DNA of 64,000 nt, from the NCBI RefSeq assembly GCF_002575655.3, contig NC_053039.3, forward strand, positions 371,047,633 to 371,111,632. Reading direction: 5' to 3'. The stretch comes from Aegilops tauschii subsp. strangulata (lineage: Eukaryota > Streptophyta > Magnoliopsida > Poales > Poaceae). The notes under the pieces are model-generated. The model was not told where the DNA came from and did not search any database. It was given only the letters and a program-made list of their open reading frames with translations. Shown here in pieces: positions 47,223 through 59,629 of this stretch; positions within the stretch are counted from its first letter, which is position 1, and each line of letters opens with the position of its first letter. The position numbers and the translations under genes are program-made.

Positions 47223-47860
47223 TTCGAACCCCCACAGAGAGAGGCTGGGAGGGTATACCGTATACGAAGGCGAGCTGGAAAGTTAATGCGGTACACCCCT
47301 CGCCACCAATCGAACACTACTCACAGTAGTTCATCATGGACATTCTCATTAATCCAGATCGTGCATCGTGGCCCAGCCTGCATGCGATGCGAGGATGGAC
47401 TACACTAGACGCATAGGTCGCCCCATGCGATGCATCTTGAAAGATGAACCGCCCCACACGCAGTACCCAAGATGATTGCCATTCGATCGGTTTCAGGACC
47501 AGAACCTGTCCAAGGGCGATGCTTGCATCCATCGGCCATGCTGGTTGATGCTGATCGATACCTACTCATATAATCGCTGTTGGTGCATAAGAACATGAAG
47601 CTAAGATAAGTAGATAACTAGCTAGCTCGTGATTAATATTCATATTTTTGCTTTGATCAGTCATACTTCGGCAACTGATGTGATCTGTCAATAACTCGCA
47701 GCGAGAATGCAAAAGTAACTACTGTCTAGCACGGACATGTACTCAGAACTTGCTATATTACACATAATCTCTCTCTATATATATATCAGTCCAATTTCTC
47801 CAAAAACCGATGTGATCTGCTCGCATGAGTATACATGTAAGACGAAGTGCTTGTCTTTGT
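47223..47860. other. intergenic DNA downstream of the MIZ1-like gene
   Basis: No gene or element recognised. It would hold the 3' UTR of the minus-strand gene at 47861. Confidence 0.5.
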
Positions 47861-48628
47861 TCACTTCATCCTCACTAGGAAAATGCTCAGCTCCGGTGCG
47901 CTGCCGTCGTCGCCGCCGCCACCGTCGCCTCCAACGCCGCCCTCGTGGGGGTTGATCATGTAGAACGCCTCCGAGTCCTTGGAGCCGACGACGCGCTCGA
48001 CGCGGGCGCGCACGTACGTGAGCTCGCCGTCGGGCCCCGCGGGCACGCCGCCGTCCTTCTCGGGCGCGGCGGGCAGCACGCCGGCGCCCATGGAGACGCC
48101 GCGGAGCAGGCGCATGACGTGGCGCTCGTCGTCGGAGGCGTCCTTGCGGCGGATGGAGTAGCCGGCCTTTCGGCCGTTGCAGAAGACGGCCCACACGTAC
48201 TCCTCCACGAGCCGGCGGCGCGCGCTGCGGGTGTCGCTCTCCAGCGCCAGCTTGACCACCCCGGACGCGATCTCCTTGTGCAGCGCGCTGGTGAGCATGG
48301 GCAGCTCGATGAGGAACACCGGCGGCGCGCGGGTGTCCTCGTGGATGGCCAGGCTGACGCGGCCTCGCCGGTGCCCGAAGAGCGTCACCGTCGTGGCGTG
48401 GTCCGCGAGGAGCGCCCGGCTGTTGTGCCGGCCCAGCAGCGCCACCATCTTGCACCCCGACGAGAGCATCGGCATGAGCTTGAACATCTTGAAGATCCCT
48501 CCTCCATGGCCATGGCCGCCTCCTTTGCCGCCGCCGCCGCCGGCGCTGTCCGGGGTCTTGGTCCGGCGCCCGTTTGTGGACGGCCGGAGCAGCGACCGGA
48601 GACTTGGGCCGTCGATGAAAGACGGCAT
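47861..48628 (-). CDS. MIZU-KUSSEI 1-like protein (DUF617), single exon, 255 aa
   Basis: ATG at 48628 (MPSFIDGPSLRSLL) is chosen because a TATA box lies about 95 bp before it and no upstream ATG exists in frame. N-terminal 75 residues are low complexity with a Gly/His run (30-44). The MIZ domain spans about 80-253: TLFGHRRGRVSLAI (82-95), PVFLIELPMLTSAL (103-116), VFCNGRKAGYSIRR (148-161), GELTYVRARVERVVGS (201-216), EAFYMINP (220-227) and the closing ELSIFLVR (246-253). All family blocks and the usual length are present, with no break. In Arabidopsis MIZ1 is needed for root hydrotropism and is linked to the ER; other family members are less known. It is the only host gene I support here. Its antisense frame is a GC artefact. 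Confidence 0.92.
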   Translation of the reverse strand: MPSFIDGPSLRSLLRPSTNGRRTKTPDSAGGGGGKGGGHGHGGGIFKMFKLMPMLSSGCKMVALLGRHNSRALLADHATTVTLFGHRRGRVSLAIHEDTRAPPVFLIELPMLTSALHKEIASGVVKLALESDTRSARRRLVEEYVWAVFCNGRKAGYSIRRKDASDDERHVMRLLRGVSMGAGVLPAAPEKDGGVPAGPDGELTYVRARVERVVGSKDSEAFYMINPHEGGVGGDGGGGDDGSAPELSIFLVRMK

Positions 48629-48716
48629 CGACGAGTGAGATAGAACCTGTACTTGGCGATCGAGTTGGTGCAGTGAGGCTTTTCTCTTAAGCAAAGGGGC
48701 TTCCCTTGTCGTGCGG

Positions 48717-48724
48717 ATATATAG
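48717..48724 (-). promoter_or_regulatory. TATA box of the MIZ1-like gene
   Basis: Minus strand ggCTATATATcc, about 95 bp before the ATG; a start about 30 bp downstream would give a leader near 60 bases. Confidence 0.7.
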
Positions 48725-49300
48725 CCAGCCAGCCAGCCATGGGGACGAGGGAAAGAGGTTGGCTGGTCGTTATTGCGCTGTGTACCGTACCATCGTGGGG
48801 CTGGAGCCTGATCGAACTCATCGTTTACCTGCTGCTGCTCGGATCGGTCCGGGCGTCCCCTCTGCATCTGAGCGTGACCTCACATGCATTTCCATATAGT
48901 TTGATCCGTGCTGCTTGTACAATTCTTATGTACACTTATGTTGTACTGGCTAATGTCTACTGAGTACTATATATAGTTGGTACACATGTGTTGTGACGAT
49001 GAAGAAAAATGCACGTGATAGTAAAGGTCGTATTAACAGTTCAACACCAATTCTACACGTCGTTCCAATATCTATCTTTGCCGCGTTACCACGAAAATAT
49101 GGTGGAATGTGATGAACTAGGGATTGTTTTGGGAATTTAGACCGTGTTACTTGCACAAATACTCTTTGGCGCACCTCCTTTTTGGCATTGCCAGCGTGCC
49201 TAATCTTTTGCGATGCAAGAGTAGACGTGCAAACAATGTTTGCACAATGTTTTCCTTTGATTCGTTACGACAAATCTGGGTCACCAAACTTCTCTATGCA
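48725..49300. other. upstream region of the MIZ1-like gene
   Basis: Non-coding. Presumed promoter-proximal DNA; no cis-element that I would defend. Confidence 0.5.
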
Positions 49301-49809
49301 ATCTTTTTTGAGCAAAAGGGGTTTCCCCACATTTCCGTTAGTAGAAAGTAGAAACCATCAGAAGTTCACAAAACAGTACTAGGAACGAGCAGCACAGCAA
49401 GGTAGAGTCACAAGAGTAAAGAACAACTCTCTCTTATGACTCAAAAACTATCTGCTATAGCAAAAGAGGGGGCTGGGGGGGAAAATGACCTTGCAAACCC
49501 CAAATAAAACCAAACTACATAATACTCCATTACAAGATCAAAATAAACATGAAATATCAATGCGGAGGAGACATGGAAACTACATTTAAGCAGGCAGCAA
49601 CACAAATGAGATCATAAGCAAAATCACCGAGGATGCATGGAACAGGTCCCATATTTCTTCCTCTCTCTTTTGCCCTATCCTTTAGTCACCCTCTATGCAA
49701 TTATAAACAATGCTATGGTGGAAATCATTCCCCATCATCTGAATGAACAATAAATCTGAAAAATAATAAACCATTCTAACTTCTTTACAACAAACATAGC
49801 GGGGTGTTG
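49301..49809 (-). other. possible 3' tail of another LINE
   Basis: On the minus strand it ends ...aaccccttttgctcAAAAAAG, which resembles LINE 3' ends of Triticeae, with the A-run at 49308-49303. No coding is visible and no duplication found. Confidence 0.3.
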
Positions 49810-51515
49810 TGTTGGAAATATGCCCTAGAGGCAATAATAAAATGGTTATTATTGTATTTCCTTGTTCATGATAATCGTCTATTGTTCATGCTATAATTGT
49901 ATTAACTGGAAACCGTAATACATGTGTGAATACATAGACCACAACATGTCCCTAGTAAGCCTCTAGTTGACTAGCTCGTTGATCAATAGATGGTTATGGT
50001 TTCCTGACCATGGACATTGGATGTCATTGATAACGGGATCACATCATTAGGAGAATGATGTGATGGACGAGACCCAATCCTAAGCATAGCACAAGATCGT
50101 GTAGTTCGTTTGCTAAGAGCTGTTCTAATGTCAAGTATCGTTTCCTTAGACCATGAGATTGTGCAACTCCCGGATACTGTAGGAATGCTTTGGGTGTACT
50201 AAACGTCACAACGTAACTGGGTGGCTATAAAGATGCACTACAGGTATCTCCGAAAGTGTCTGTTGGGTTGGCACGAATCGAGACTGGGATTTGTCACTCC
50301 GTATGACGGAGAGGTATCTCTGGGCCCACTCGGTAATGCATCATCATAATGAGCTCAATGTGACTAAGTAGTTAGTCACGGGATCATGCATTACGGAACG
50401 AGTAAAATGACTTGCCGGTAACGAGATTGAACGAGGTATTGGGATACCGACGATCGAATCTCGGGCAAGTAACATACCGATTGACAAAGGGAATTGTATA
50501 CGGGATTGATTGAATCCTCGACATCGTGGTTCATCCGATGAGATCATCGTGGAACATGTGGGAGCCAATATGGGTATCCAGATCCCGCTATTGGTTATTG
50601 GCCGGAGAGGTGTCTCGGTCATGTCTGCATGGTTCCCGAACCCGTAGGGTCTACACACTTAAGGTTCGGTGACGCTAGAGTTGTTATGGGAAATAGTATG
50701 TGGTTACCGAAGGTTGTTCGGAGTCCCGGATGAGATCCCGGACGTCACGAGGAGTTCCGGAATGGTCCGGAGGTAAAGATTTATATATGGCAAGTCATCA
50801 TACGGCCACCGAAAGTGTTCGGGGGTATGCCGGTATTGTACCGGGGCCACCGAAGGGGTTCCGGGGGTCCACCGGGAGGGTCCACCTGCCCCGGAGGGCC
50901 TTATGGGCTGTTGGTGGAAGGGAACCAGCCCCTAAGTGGGCTGGGCGCCAACCTCCCCTAGGGCCCATGCGCCTAGGGTTGGAGGAAACCCTGGAGGGGG
51001 CGCCCCCCTTGACTTGGGGGGCAAGCCACCCTCCCTGGCCGCCGCCCCTCCCACCAGATGGGATCTAAGGGGCCGGCCCCCCTCTCCCTTGCCCCTATAT
51101 ATAGTAGAGGGGTGGGAGGGCACCCGTACCCCTGCCTGGCGCAACCCTCTCCTCCTCCTCCGTAGTGCTTAGCGAAGCTCTGCCGGAGAACCACGAGCTC
51201 CATTGCCACCACGCCGTCGTGCTGCTGGAGTTCTCCCTCAACTTCTCCTCTCCCCTTACTGGATCAAGAAGGAGGAGACGTCCCCGGGCTGTACGCGTGT
51301 TGAACGCGGAGGCGCCGTCCGTTCGGCGCTAGATCGGATCTTCTGCGATTTGAATCGCCGCGAGTACGACTCGATCAACCGCGTTCTTGTAACGCTTCCG
51401 CTTAGCGATCTTCAAGGGTATGAAGATGCACTCCCTCTCTCTCGTTGTTAGCATCTCCTAGATTGATCTTGGTGACACGTAGGAAAACTTGGAATTATTG
51501 CTACGTTCGCCAACA
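49810..51515 (+). repeat. solo LTR of the Angela/BARE-1/WIS (Ty1/copia) group, 1706 bp
   Basis: Starts TGTTGGAAATATGCCCTAGA and ends ctacgttcgCCAACA, the known termini of this very abundant Triticeae family. TATATATA lies at 51096-51103. Flanks TGTTG (49805-49809) and TGTTC (51516-51520) are a target duplication with one mismatch. No internal region adjoins either side, so the element was lost by recombination between its LTRs. Confidence 0.92.
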
Positions 51516-54500
51516 TGTTCTACTCACATGTGGGCTTTCGTGAAGAAATGAAATTCATATTGCTCTATAGGCGAAGAAGACAAAATCAAACCTCCAAAAT
51601 GCTTCAAAAAGTCCTTTTTTAGAGCACCGATTTTGACGTTTTGTCGAGAACACCAGGAATGTCATTCCTTCTAAAAATCACATGTGGATAGAAGACTCGA
51701 TCATGTTTGCTACAAAAATATTCAGAATTGTTATTTTGTATTGTTTTACTGTTTATTTTGGGTGCATGTGCACCCAAGAGTCAAATGTCTGCGGCGATGT
51801 ATATGAATATGGTAGAATTTTGTATGATATTGATGTGGCACATATTGGACAACTCGGGTCCACCAGAACCAGGCGGCGGGATAGTATGCATGTATTGGCC
51901 CTCTCCTCTACACCAAACATGCCCCTCCCCCGCCCCCTCCTTTATTTATGCACACACATCACATTGGCAAGATTGACGGTTTACTGATGTTCAACACAAT
52001 GTTCTAGTAAAATCGATAGTTTGCCAACAATTCAGTTAATAGCAACAAACCAATCGATCAAACTTTGGAAACATGCAGACCATCTCCATATAGCCGCCTG
52101 TAGCTAATAGGCCCTCTTGCTATACCTATATAGCGGGCGAAAGCCTATTTCGAGGAGGCTAATAGGCCCTTCATTATGTAGAGAAGAGTTCGGTCACAGT
52201 CACGTCAATTGTCCTAAGATCTTGAATTCCATTGTGGTAGTTTAGCCAGTATCAGATAAAAATGTGTTTCAGCCCTATGTCTTTTATATTCTCAGCCCTT
52301 GCTTTTACCAACAAGGAGCTTTTGGACCATGGCCAATGGGATAGATGGGGATGCTGGAAGGACCACTCGGAGTGGTGCCGGGAGGAAGAAGGGTTCTTTT
52401 CCAGTTCGGCATGTGTCTCCACTGTCCACACCCTATTGAGGATTACCTTCAAAGTTGCCGTCACGGGCTCTGTTCAACTTGCTGATCTCCGCATCAAACA
52501 CCACTAGCTAGCTAGATCACCACAAAGCTAGCTTCCATTTCCCATTCCTTTGAGTGTTTCTCGCATGTCAGGATGACGGAAACGCCAACCATATGATCCA
52601 CACATATATGCATGCATCATACACGCATGTCATGTCATGTTCAAACTAACGTACAATTCTATCGGTGTTACCTTTGTTGCCTTATCAGCGAGGCACTACT
52701 TTGCGTGGTGATACTCCATCTAATCCGAACCGTGGGGGTCAATAAGCTTGCTAGCGATCTAGTATCTCTTGCCCGTACGTACAATGATGCTGGCTAGCTA
52801 GCGAATTATTGGAGAATGCGTGGAGATGCGGTAGCCATGGCGCGCGCCCTGTGGATTAAGCTGTGGGCCGGTGTGCATGCACATGGCATGTTTGATACTA
52901 GATGGGACGGGCTTCATATGTGTATCCACGTTGACGTTGTTTTCTGGCTGTTAGGTGTAGTTCATTTTCGATCGTGAGAAGATGACACTGAGCGTACTGC
53001 GTCTGCATGTGCGGCAGACTGTGTTAGCTAGAACTTGGTTCGGATCAAAAGACCTCGTGATCAGTGTCCAAATTAAGCATGATCGGCCAGGCTTTGTGTA
53101 GACAGTAGAGAATTCGATCGACCAGCCACGTGCTAGGATCTTAGTGCCAATAATTGGAGATTGATTAAATTAAGGAGCTTCTGACCCACTGCCAGAGCTA
53201 GAACTAGTGTGCTCCACCGTCTATCTCTGTTCGGCGAGACGGTGGAAAGAAGAAGACGACGACGATCGAAAGGCAGGCAGGCCTATCCACCATCTCTGCT
53301 CGGTGAAGGGAAAGCCGGCCGGGCATCCGCATATGGACCCAGGACAACACATGGAAGAGAATCGAAGGATTTTAGAGTACGTATTTATTAGGCGTCGTTC
53401 GATCGACGGCGACGGCGACCCGTTGTTAAAAGGAAGGCGAGCACGCACGTGACGCTGCGCCTCGCTCTCCTTAACTTCTCGAAGAGATCTAGCTGTGCCA
53501 TATGCTCCTGCTTTCCGGCCGGTCGGCCTCCGTGGATCCCATCCCATGCCATGCGTACCCCACTACGGAGAGGGACACGACGCCGCGCTCGCTTGCTTGC
53601 TAGCTCCTTCCTGCACAGGAAGCTCCTTGGTGTTTTCCTGTTCTGTACGTGCGTTCCGTTGAAACCCTGCAGTTCTGGGACCAGTTCGATACAGTTCGCT
53701 AGCTACCTTGCCAGTCACTTGCCGATACGTGGTAGTCCACAGATCAGCACATTGACCCATCATTTTCTTCCCCCCACAAATGTCACACCTTCCTTTGGAT
53801 CTTGAATAAGAGAAAAATTAACCAGTTCATCTCATCTCGTCCAGTATTTCGTGCCGGTTTGTTATACAGTTACAATTCCGTTGTGACAGTCGATCAAGTA
53901 GACCCATTTCCGTTCTTTCTTCTTCCAGCCTGGATTTTGTCAAAGAAACACATGAATTGCAGTTGAAGATCATGCGCCAAGATGATGCCGATCATGGGTA
54001 TTCTGAAGGTGGCGCTGGTAATATAAAGCCTGGAGAATGATCAGGTTTCTCGGGCAATTGCGGGCTGACCGCGGATCCATCCATCGAGATTGTGATGCGC
54101 ACTGTTAACGCTCTTGCTGTCCCGGTCAGCATCTTTCAGTTGCTGTTGCTTGATGGTACGAATCATGGCGCGCCATGACAGAAGAAGAATCGGGCTTTCC
54201 TTCCTCTCGACATGAGTACATGGTGGCACACATGACCACCATGACCAGCCGAGTTAAGCACCGGGCCAGCCATCTCGCGCGCTGCAAGTGCTAACGCCAA
54301 AGTGACAGATCGTGGGATAAGCAGCACGTCGCACCATCACAACTTTGGTTGCGCCAGGCCTATCTGTATTCTCCGTACTGTTTTTTTTTTTTTGAAAGGG
54401 CTCGCCTAAAGGGTGGTGTTATTGGGGCGGCTCAGTACTATAGCGCTGTTTTGACAGTTTTTCACTGTTTTGCATTAGTTTTTTTTTCTGTTTCTTTCTC

Positions 54501-54591
54501 GATTTTCTTCGGCTTTCAGTTTTATTTCAGTGTTTACTTATTTTTAATTTGTATTTGGTTTCCATTGTTTTTTCCTTTTAATTTCCAAAGG
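51516..54591. other. about 3 kb without recognised gene
   Basis: Frames here are short (61-122 codons) and have no known domain. A T13 run at 54379-54391 may mark a retroposon tail. I see no reliable promoter, RNA gene or element. Confidence 0.5.
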
Positions 54592-54600
54592 TTTTCATAT

Positions 54601-55922
54601 GGAAAACGTTCGTGTGCGGTGCGCCGGCCGAACTTTCGGCTGGTCACACCGCTGTACTCGCGCACGCACATAACGAGTAGATGCCCCTGCCCACCATGCG
54701 TCACGGACACCACCACATCCTTATCCAGTCACTCCAGCAGACAAGGACCGCTTTCTCTCGTCCACACAAGTCCTGCAGCTCGTCCTCCTCTGCTCGCGCA
54801 TGACCTACCCCACGTCTTGCTCTCCGCTCGCGCATCACCCGCCTCACCTCTGGCTCACCTCATCGGATCCTAGCTCCGGCGAGCCCCACCACCACTAGAG
54901 GAGTTCCCTCTGCTGCTATTTCTCCCTCTTCAGCGAGCTTTTCCCCTTTTTCCCGTAGTTGCGTCGGCGTCCTTCCAGTTCCGCGACGCCCCCTCTTGTC
55001 GCAGGGATGGACCACGGATGGCGGACCGTGGACCTGCAACTGGGCACGCCGGAAGCTGCAGCCATGGGACGGAGGAGCTACAACCGACGATGGGTTGAGC
55101 TGCATCTGACGGCACCGCGCCGACAGACGAGCTAGAACCAGCTGCTACCGGAGCTTCAACCATTGGTGGCAGAGCTACAATCGACGCTTGGGCAGCTGCA
55201 TCGAGCAGGCGGAGCTGCAACCCGCGGGGGACACCGGTGCTGGAACCAGCACGGTGGCGAGCTGGAACCAGTGTATGTTTTTGCTGGAACTAGCTTTTCT
55301 TTTTGCTACAATCATTCTTTTCTTTTGCTACAATCGAACCAATGGGAGTCTCTTTGCTGAGTTATTTGCTGGAAACAATGTTTATTTTTGCTGGAACTAG
55401 CAATTTTGTTTGCTACAATCAATCACTGAAGTTCTCCCGGCTGAGGTTGATTGGTTGATTTTGCTGGAACCTTATAAAGATTTTGCTTCAGCCGACCACT
55501 GAGAATTTGTTGCCTTTTTTAGATCTTTTTTGGCTGGACATGACGGTAACCGACGGATGCAGCGAGCCGGAGGCAGGATTATGCTGGGATGCTGCAATCA
55601 TGGCGCCCGCACGTTGGATCCGATCGAACTGATTTGTTTTTAAAGTTGCATCCATGGTGAAAGGTTGGAATCAATGACTGCCGTGATGCAATCCCAGCGG
55701 CCATGCGGGCAGGACCTCGCCAGAGCTCGTCAGGCACGGCCACAACAACCACAAGGAGGAGGAGTGGAGGTGTGCGCACGGGGAGCGTACGGATTCCCTT
55801 GTTTTTTATCGCGAGGTAGAAGACACAGGGCCAAATCCAACGTCTAATCATGATTAGATCGGGTGGCTGTGGCGCGATTGGTCGAAACTTTTGGGCCGGC
55901 GCGCCCGTGCCTAGTACTGGCC
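54601..55922. mobile_element. non-autonomous Mutator-like element (MULE), about 1.3 kb
   Basis: Nine-base direct repeats TTTTCATAT lie at 54592-54600 and 55923-55931; Mutator elements make 8-11-bp duplications. Inside them the ends are GG...CC and share an inverted block around gcgccggcc followed by an actttcg/agtttcg stretch (54621-54640 against 55900-55880). The interior has no transposase. It holds repeated words (ttgctggaac, ttgctacaatc, gagctgcaac) near 55150-55430, and a Ser/Pro-rich open frame (54700-54873) that may be chance or a captured piece. Confidence 0.65.
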
Positions 55923-55931
55923 TTTTCATAT

Positions 55932-56404
55932 GTTTTCCTTTTTCTAAAACACAAGCCTAATTTTTTCATACATTGAGCATTTTTGGAATGAATCATGATT
56001 TTTTTATATGTGTTTAATACTTTTTCAATACATGATTAGGACGTTTTCAAATATATGTTTTTACGGATTCAAATATATTTTTTGAAGCCTAATTTTTTTT
56101 CATATACATTGTACATTTTTGTACACATCTAATACATTTTATATATATTTAACATTTTTCAAATACATAATTAAACTTTATTTTCCAGATCGAGCATTGT
56201 TTCGAATACATGTTAAAGATTTTTCAACACAAGTTGAAACATTTTGATATATGGTCCAAACTATGCAAATATTTTTATACATTAGATAAACATTTTTTGG
56301 TTAGAAACTTTTTCTTCAATTGCGTGAACATTTTATAAAATGTAGTGTATATTTTTCTAATGGTGCGAAACATTTCTTTTGAATTATACAATTTTTATTT
56401 TCTA
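55932..56404. other. AT-rich spacer
   Basis: Repeated tttttcaaatacat-like words; nothing coding. Confidence 0.5.
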
Positions 56405-56485
56405 CTCCCTCTGTAAAGAAATATAAGAGCGTTTAGATCACTAAAGTAGTGATTGAAACACTCTTATATTTCTGTACGGAGGGAG
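56405..56485. mobile_element. Stowaway MITE (Tc1/mariner type), 81 bp
   Basis: Ends CTCCCTCTGTAAAGAAATAT and its inverse CTCCCTCCGTACAGAAATAT form inverted repeats over about 30 bp. TA flanks it at 56403-56404 and 56486-56487. Classic Triticeae Stowaway. Confidence 0.93.
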
Positions 56486-59437
56486 TATAAGTCAATGAGG
56501 TTAAGTTGTTTAATTGATAGTGTGGTGAGTCTGTACCACTTTGGTCAGAAAAGCTCATTTGTTCTCATTTTTTGGATGATTGCTCAATGATATAAATCAC
56601 TTTAGCCACAAGTAAGCTGATCTATATGGATTTAAGTAGTTATTTATCTGATAATTAATAATTTTGTATTGCTTCCTTCGTTTCTTTTCTCTTATATGTG
56701 TGAAGAAAAAGAACCCGTGAAAATAATCTGATTTCAAGTTTTCTCATGCATCTACATAAAAATCAGGTTAAAACAAAGTCATGCAATAGTTACAAAAAAT
56801 TATCTTCATTATTATTATCATCTGAATTAATGATTAGTTGCTACTATCTTATATCTTCTATGTAACTAATGGCAATAATATTGGATCAGTTGTATTGAAC
56901 CAATCAATACATAGAATTAGAATTTGTTCTATATCAGAAGGAATCAGGTCCATGCCATGAAGCTAAAAAAGTTTGCAATCTCAGATGGTCTGCTTATATC
57001 TTACGGATTTGGAATTACGGGTTTCAGTTAAATATATGTCTGTAATGCAATTTGATATGCAACTTTGTCACTTATCTTTGAGCTATTTCCTGCTTTTGTC
57101 TTCTCATATATTTATTTGTTCTAGGGACAATTTGAAGAAATCCTATTCAACAAAAATTGCCATTTGTGGTTGTGCCATAAACAATGGGCACTTATTCATA
57201 AAAAATGGACATGTTGCTTTTAAGATACAATTCTTTAAAGGGTCCCTTGAAATACTGCCATAAGCATTGCGTAAATTTATATTGGAGACCTCTGGCCTGA
57301 AGAGACATAGCTAGGACATATTCGTTTATCAACTGCTCTTTGTAGGTTATATTTAGGAGTCACTTCCGAAAATATATTTTTAACTAATCTTAGTTTCCAG
57401 ATTGTATATAATTCAACCTTCGGGGATTTTGGAATGAGTAGGAGATAAGATAAATCCCGCTAAATTGTTCAATCCCATATATTGACCGGTTTCACTATTT
57501 TGTGGGCCTAGATCTTGTGATCAGCGGAAGCTAGAGACTGCCTAATCTCCTTCACAAAGATGCATGCTTAAATTGTCTACTTCTCATTATGAACATGCAT
57601 TATATAGTTGATTGCCGGCTTTTGAGATGCACATTATACTTTTTTCGGGCTGGAACAGCCAGGCCAAAAACATACATAAGGTTGTTATTATTTCAGATTT
57701 TCACCCTAACTGGATGAAAAATCATCAAATATCTTATGCTTATATAGTTGGTACTAGCATAGCCCGCGCGGCGGCACGCCGCGCCCGTCGATATGATGTG
57801 TTCATATCAATTGTGTTTACTACTATTTGCAATTAGTGTTATCTATCTCATATAACAGATTATTGTACAAAAAAATGTGGATGCGGGAAAAATAAGTAGG
57901 AAATAAGCTAATTTATTGGCATCATGCAGATTGCAAATTGCTAAACACAGAAACAAATATTCATACATCTTTGATAGGGATAATTTATTCTTAACGTGGC
58001 ACGACTCTACTGCGGTAAGATGAAAGAAATATAGATAATTATTGCTAGATTCGATCATCCTAGTGTGGCCTCCTGCAGGATTAGTGATCGCGATGAAGTG
58101 ATAAAGAACTTTTGCAAACTGTTAGTAATGATAGGATCTTCACAATGTGGGCAGTATCACATGAAAGAAGTTGTTGCATTTTTGCTAGAATTCTTGTTTG
58201 CTTTGCAAATTCGTTCTGTTGGGTGGTTAGCGCGCGTCATGCTGAACTGCCATTGCTTTGTTCGTGCTTTCTCCTATGTTGTAAGCAGTTTCTCTTTTGC
58301 CACTTCAAGTGCATAATATTAGTTATAGTTGTTGATGGTGATATTGTGGTTACCACAAATGTACTCCAGGGTCACTTGAGCAGCCTTTTCTTCAACTTCA
58401 TCTTATGACTAAGCCGCCTTTTCTTCAATTTCATCTTATGACTAAGCCTACTCTGCTATAAATGTCATTAGGACCAATGAGGACGCATGCTTCTATCATG
58501 ACTCCAGGTCGGCTCCAGTGGCCGTGGCGTTGTATTTTTCTAGCTTGGCAGTCAGGCTGACTACTTTAAGAAGTATGCATCTTGGTATGTAGACTACCAA
58601 CTCATCCCATTGTGCACAAATGTGTTGTAGTTAGTTCTTGCCTTGCATGAAAAGGAAGAGGGAGTTTAAAGTGGTGAATATGAATTAATGTGCATTATGT
58701 CGTTCACATTGTTGTTGTCAGAGTGGGCATTGTCTTTAGATGTGCCAAAGTCGGGACTCTTTCTTTTGTTTCCAAGTTGTTTCCCTTTTGGAAAGTATTT
58801 TGTGGGGCGTGGATTGTTCATGCTCTTTGGATTGCTTATGCGCTTAAGGTTGGACGCCTGTTTGTGTGCTTCTCTTTGTAGATTTCTAGGTGGATATATA
58901 GTTGATGAAAGGGTGGATGAGTCACTGATATCTTATTTTGGGTTTGCCATGTGGCTCGCATTATCTGTGTGCGGGCTGCCTGAGTGACATGTTGATTAGT
59001 ACATGGTAGTGTGAGGGTGCACTGGCCACGCTTATATCGTCCTAGGCTTGCAAAGTAGTTCCGAAAGTATACATATGGATTGCCTAGTTGACATGTGACA
59101 CATAGTTAGCATTCTCTAAAATCAACGGTCTAGGCAACGGTCAGTTTGTATGGAAGGGAAATTTTTTAGAAGTACATTAATGAGTTTTTGTTACGTGCTA
59201 AATGAGGAAGTGTTTTTTTATTATGACTGCATTAGGTGGATAAAAAATGTTTATCAATTGGATGCGGGCTGGGTTTTTATCTACGTGATTGTATCTTGAA
59301 ACTCCATGCGTGTAACCGCGCTCTTTTGAAAACTACGTGCCGTCACTGCTTGTAATCGTTATATTGCTTTAATTTGAGATCTGTGTCTGGGTACTGCAGG
59401 TGCGGCAATGCTACACGTACGGTAACTTACAGGGTTT
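56486..59437. other. about 3 kb AT-rich DNA without recognised gene
   Basis: Open frames up to 99 codons show no domain. A short GC palindrome (57766-57784) and a 33-bp tandem duplication (58383-58448) stand out. Confidence 0.5.
58383..58448 (+). repeat. 33-bp tandem duplication
   Basis: gccttttcttcaacttcatc... is repeated at 58416 with one change (c to t). Confidence 0.85.
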
Positions 59438-59451
59438 TACAAGGAGGGATT

Positions 59452-59615
59452 TTTTTTAGGAACTACGGCGGGCAAAAGCCAGCCTAAACTCATTTATTAA
59501 TTTTAAAGTTTAAAAGAGAATATATACAGAGGGAGGGGCAAAGAAAAAGAGGGGAACCTCAAATAAAAACTACTATGCTACATCTAGCCGGGACAACATG
59601 ATTCCCCAGTCGATA
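59452..59615 (-). mobile_element. short retroposed fragment (5'-truncated LINE tail or SINE)
   Basis: A 14-bp direct repeat TACAAGGAGGGATT flanks it (59438-59451 and 59616-59629). The insert has a T-run at its left edge, meaning a poly(A) tail on the minus strand. 164 bp, non-coding. Confidence 0.8.
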
Positions 59616-59629
59616 TACAAGGAGGGATT

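Noticed and set aside
46767..47286. Plus-strand frames of about 150 codons
   Set aside because: Opposite to a minus-strand LINE ORF1-like frame; composition only.
47945..48643. 232-codon open frame on the plus strand over the MIZ1-like gene
   Set aside because: It is the GC-rich antisense of a clear DUF617 gene and has no domain of its own.
53207..53805. Short frames of 81-118 codons as possible small genes
   Set aside because: No domain, frames overlap on both strands, no splice or promoter support.
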